Source of the DNA: Muribaculaceae bacterium
Lineage (GTDB): Bacteria > Bacteroidota > Bacteroidia > Bacteroidales > Muribaculaceae
DNA length: 64,000 bases
Reading direction: 5' to 3'
NCBI GenBank assembly: GCA_017548365.1
Contig: JAFZAC010000035.1
Coordinates: forward strand, 1 to 64,000
Shown here: positions 63,078 through 64,000 of the stretch, piece after piece
How the letters are laid out: every line of letters begins with the position of its first letter
How positions within the stretch are numbered: the stretch's first letter is position 1
Notes under the pieces: model-generated
Database searches by the model: none
What the model saw: only the letters and a program-made list of their open reading frames with translations
What the model was told of the DNA's origin: nothing
Program-made: the position numbers and the translations under genes

Positions 63078-64000
63078 TTACCTTGTCGTTCCTCTAACCA
63101 CGAGTTGGGTGCGCACCATGCGCTTCTCGGCGCGGTCCATGGGAAGTTTGCCCTCAACCATGTCGATGAGCACATCGGTAGCTTGGCAGCCTATCTCTTC
63201 TCCATTCTGCTTCACAGTAGTGAGCATAGGATCACATGAGATGGCTCGTTCGCTGTCGGTGAATCCGCACACAGCGACCTCTTCGGGCACTTTCAACCCC
63301 ATACGTTTTGCTGTATACATGATGCCAATGGCTGTCTCGTCATTGATGGCAAAGAAACCATCGGGGCGATTCTTCATCTTCAGCAATTTTGGAGTCAGCG
63401 CCTCGGCATCTTCACGCGTGTCGCACTGTTTTATCAATTCATCTTCGGGCTGTAAGCCATGACGATAAAGCGCATCTTTGTAGCCGTTGAAGCGGTTTTT
63501 CGAGATTTCCATATTCATATTCGAGCCATAGAATGCCACTCGCTTACAGCCTGTTTCAATCAAGTAACTCACAGCCTTGTAAGCTCCCTGATAGTCGTCT
63601 ACCACAACACGGCTGGCATTTAACGCAGGGCATATGCGGTCGTAGAATACCAACGGAATGCCGCCGTTCACGAGCTTGATGAAGTGGTCATACTGCTCTG
63701 TGTCTTTGGCCTGCGAAACGATGATGCCACACACCTTGTTCTTCTTGAACGACTCGCAAATCTCTACCTCACGTTCATAGCTCTCACGGCTCTGAGCCAC
63801 CATGATGCGATATCCGCGTTCCTTGGCCTTCTCTTCTATTCCACTCAATATCGATGCAAAGTAATAATGCACTATCTGAGGCAAAATCACACCTATGATT
63901 TGTGAAGGTTTCTGACGGCTGTGACGCAGCTGCTCGGCTATCACATTAGGGTAATAATCGTGCTCGCGAGCATACTGCTGGATCATCTCGCGACGTTTCT
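63078..64000 (-). CDS. LacI-family transcriptional regulator (cut by right edge)
   Basis: At least 307 residues of a LacI/GalR regulator, continuing past the right edge without a start codon being visible. The frame just inside the edge reads KRREMIQQYAREHDYYPN then AEQLRHSR, the end of the DNA-binding headpiece with its hinge helix, so only the first HTH helices are missing. The periplasmic-binding-protein core follows: IIGVILPQIVHYYFASIL, GIIVSQAKDTEQYD, GIPLVFYDR, VVVDDYQGAYKAVSYLIETG and DGFFAINDETAIGIM. An internal ATG at 63986 is not the true start. The effector sugar is unknown. Confidence 0.92.
   Translation of the reverse strand, partial: KRREMIQQYAREHDYYPNVIAEQLRHSRQKPSQIIGVILPQIVHYYFASILSGIEEKAKERGYRIMVAQSRESYEREVEICESFKKNKVCGIIVSQAKDTEQYDHFIKLVNGGIPLVFYDRICPALNASRVVVDDYQGAYKAVSYLIETGCKRVAFYGSNMNMEISKNRFNGYKDALYRHGLQPEDELIKQCDTREDAEALTPKLLKMKNRPDGFFAINDETAIGIMYTAKRMGLKVPEEVAVCGFTDSERAISCDPMLTTVKQNGEEIGCQATDVLIDMVEGKLPMDRAEKRMVRTQLVVRGTTR

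Overview
The window looks like a chromosomal segment of a gut-type Bacteroidales bacterium, most likely Muribaculaceae, Prevotellaceae or a close relative (inference). The support is direct: most intergenic regions carry the Bacteroidetes promoter signature, a -7 box TAnnTTTG with an occasional TTTG at -33. Envelope proteins are of Bacteroidetes type: a BspA-like leucine-rich repeat protein, a HWDCRPWAD-type glutaminyl cyclase lipoprotein, secreted proteins ending in T9SS-like tails, and ECF sigma operons. I saw no tRNA, rRNA, CRISPR array, transposase or prophage.

Layout. 1-2.3 kb: a truncated AraC-like regulator, then a small redox/iron group (bacterioferritin-like protein, 59-residue winged-helix protein, rubredoxin) and a membrane protein. 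2.4-10 kb: housekeeping and envelope genes: rbfA, a LolC/E permease, a trypsin-like protein, PBP1A, nadB and glutaminyl cyclase. 10-24.8 kb: an exopolysaccharide or capsule locus with acyltransferases, Wzx-like flippase, Wza-like export lipoprotein, Wzc-like tyrosine kinase, Wzy-like polymerase, one GT2 and two GT4 glycosyltransferases, a parallel beta-helix protein and a radical SAM/SPASM protein. A CotH-kinase/dockerin protein follows its last glycosyltransferase closely.

26.7-42.6 kb: ychF, a C69 dipeptidase, a second CotH/dockerin paralogue, a metallophosphoesterase, a large secreted amidase with a beta-propeller-like region next to a PD40-like protein, a NUDIX hydrolase and a dockerin-bearing BspA-like protein. 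42.7-47.8 kb: enolase, a 9-bp tandem repeat, a methyltransferase, two tandem L,D-transpeptidases, and an ECF sigma factor with a four-helix membrane partner. 48-59 kb: two near full-length M16 protease paralogues bracket a T9SS-type secreted protein, a Crp/Fnr regulator, an isolated AT-rich hexapeptide acyltransferase and a sigma/anti-sigma/secreted-protein operon. 59-64 kb: Xaa-Pro aminopeptidase, a four-helix-bundle (S23/IVP-type) gene between inverted repeats, gamma carbonic anhydrase, an acyltransferase and a LacI-type regulator cut by the window edge.

The most unusual items are: a roughly 255-bp nested palindrome carrying two near-identical divergent promoters inside the polysaccharide locus (19981-20235); the dockerin-tagged CotH kinase pair with a third dockerin protein and no cohesin in view; a bacterioferritin-like protein without either ExxH ferroxidase motif beside a rubredoxin with a CxC knuckle; and the four-helix-bundle cassette with inverted flanks.
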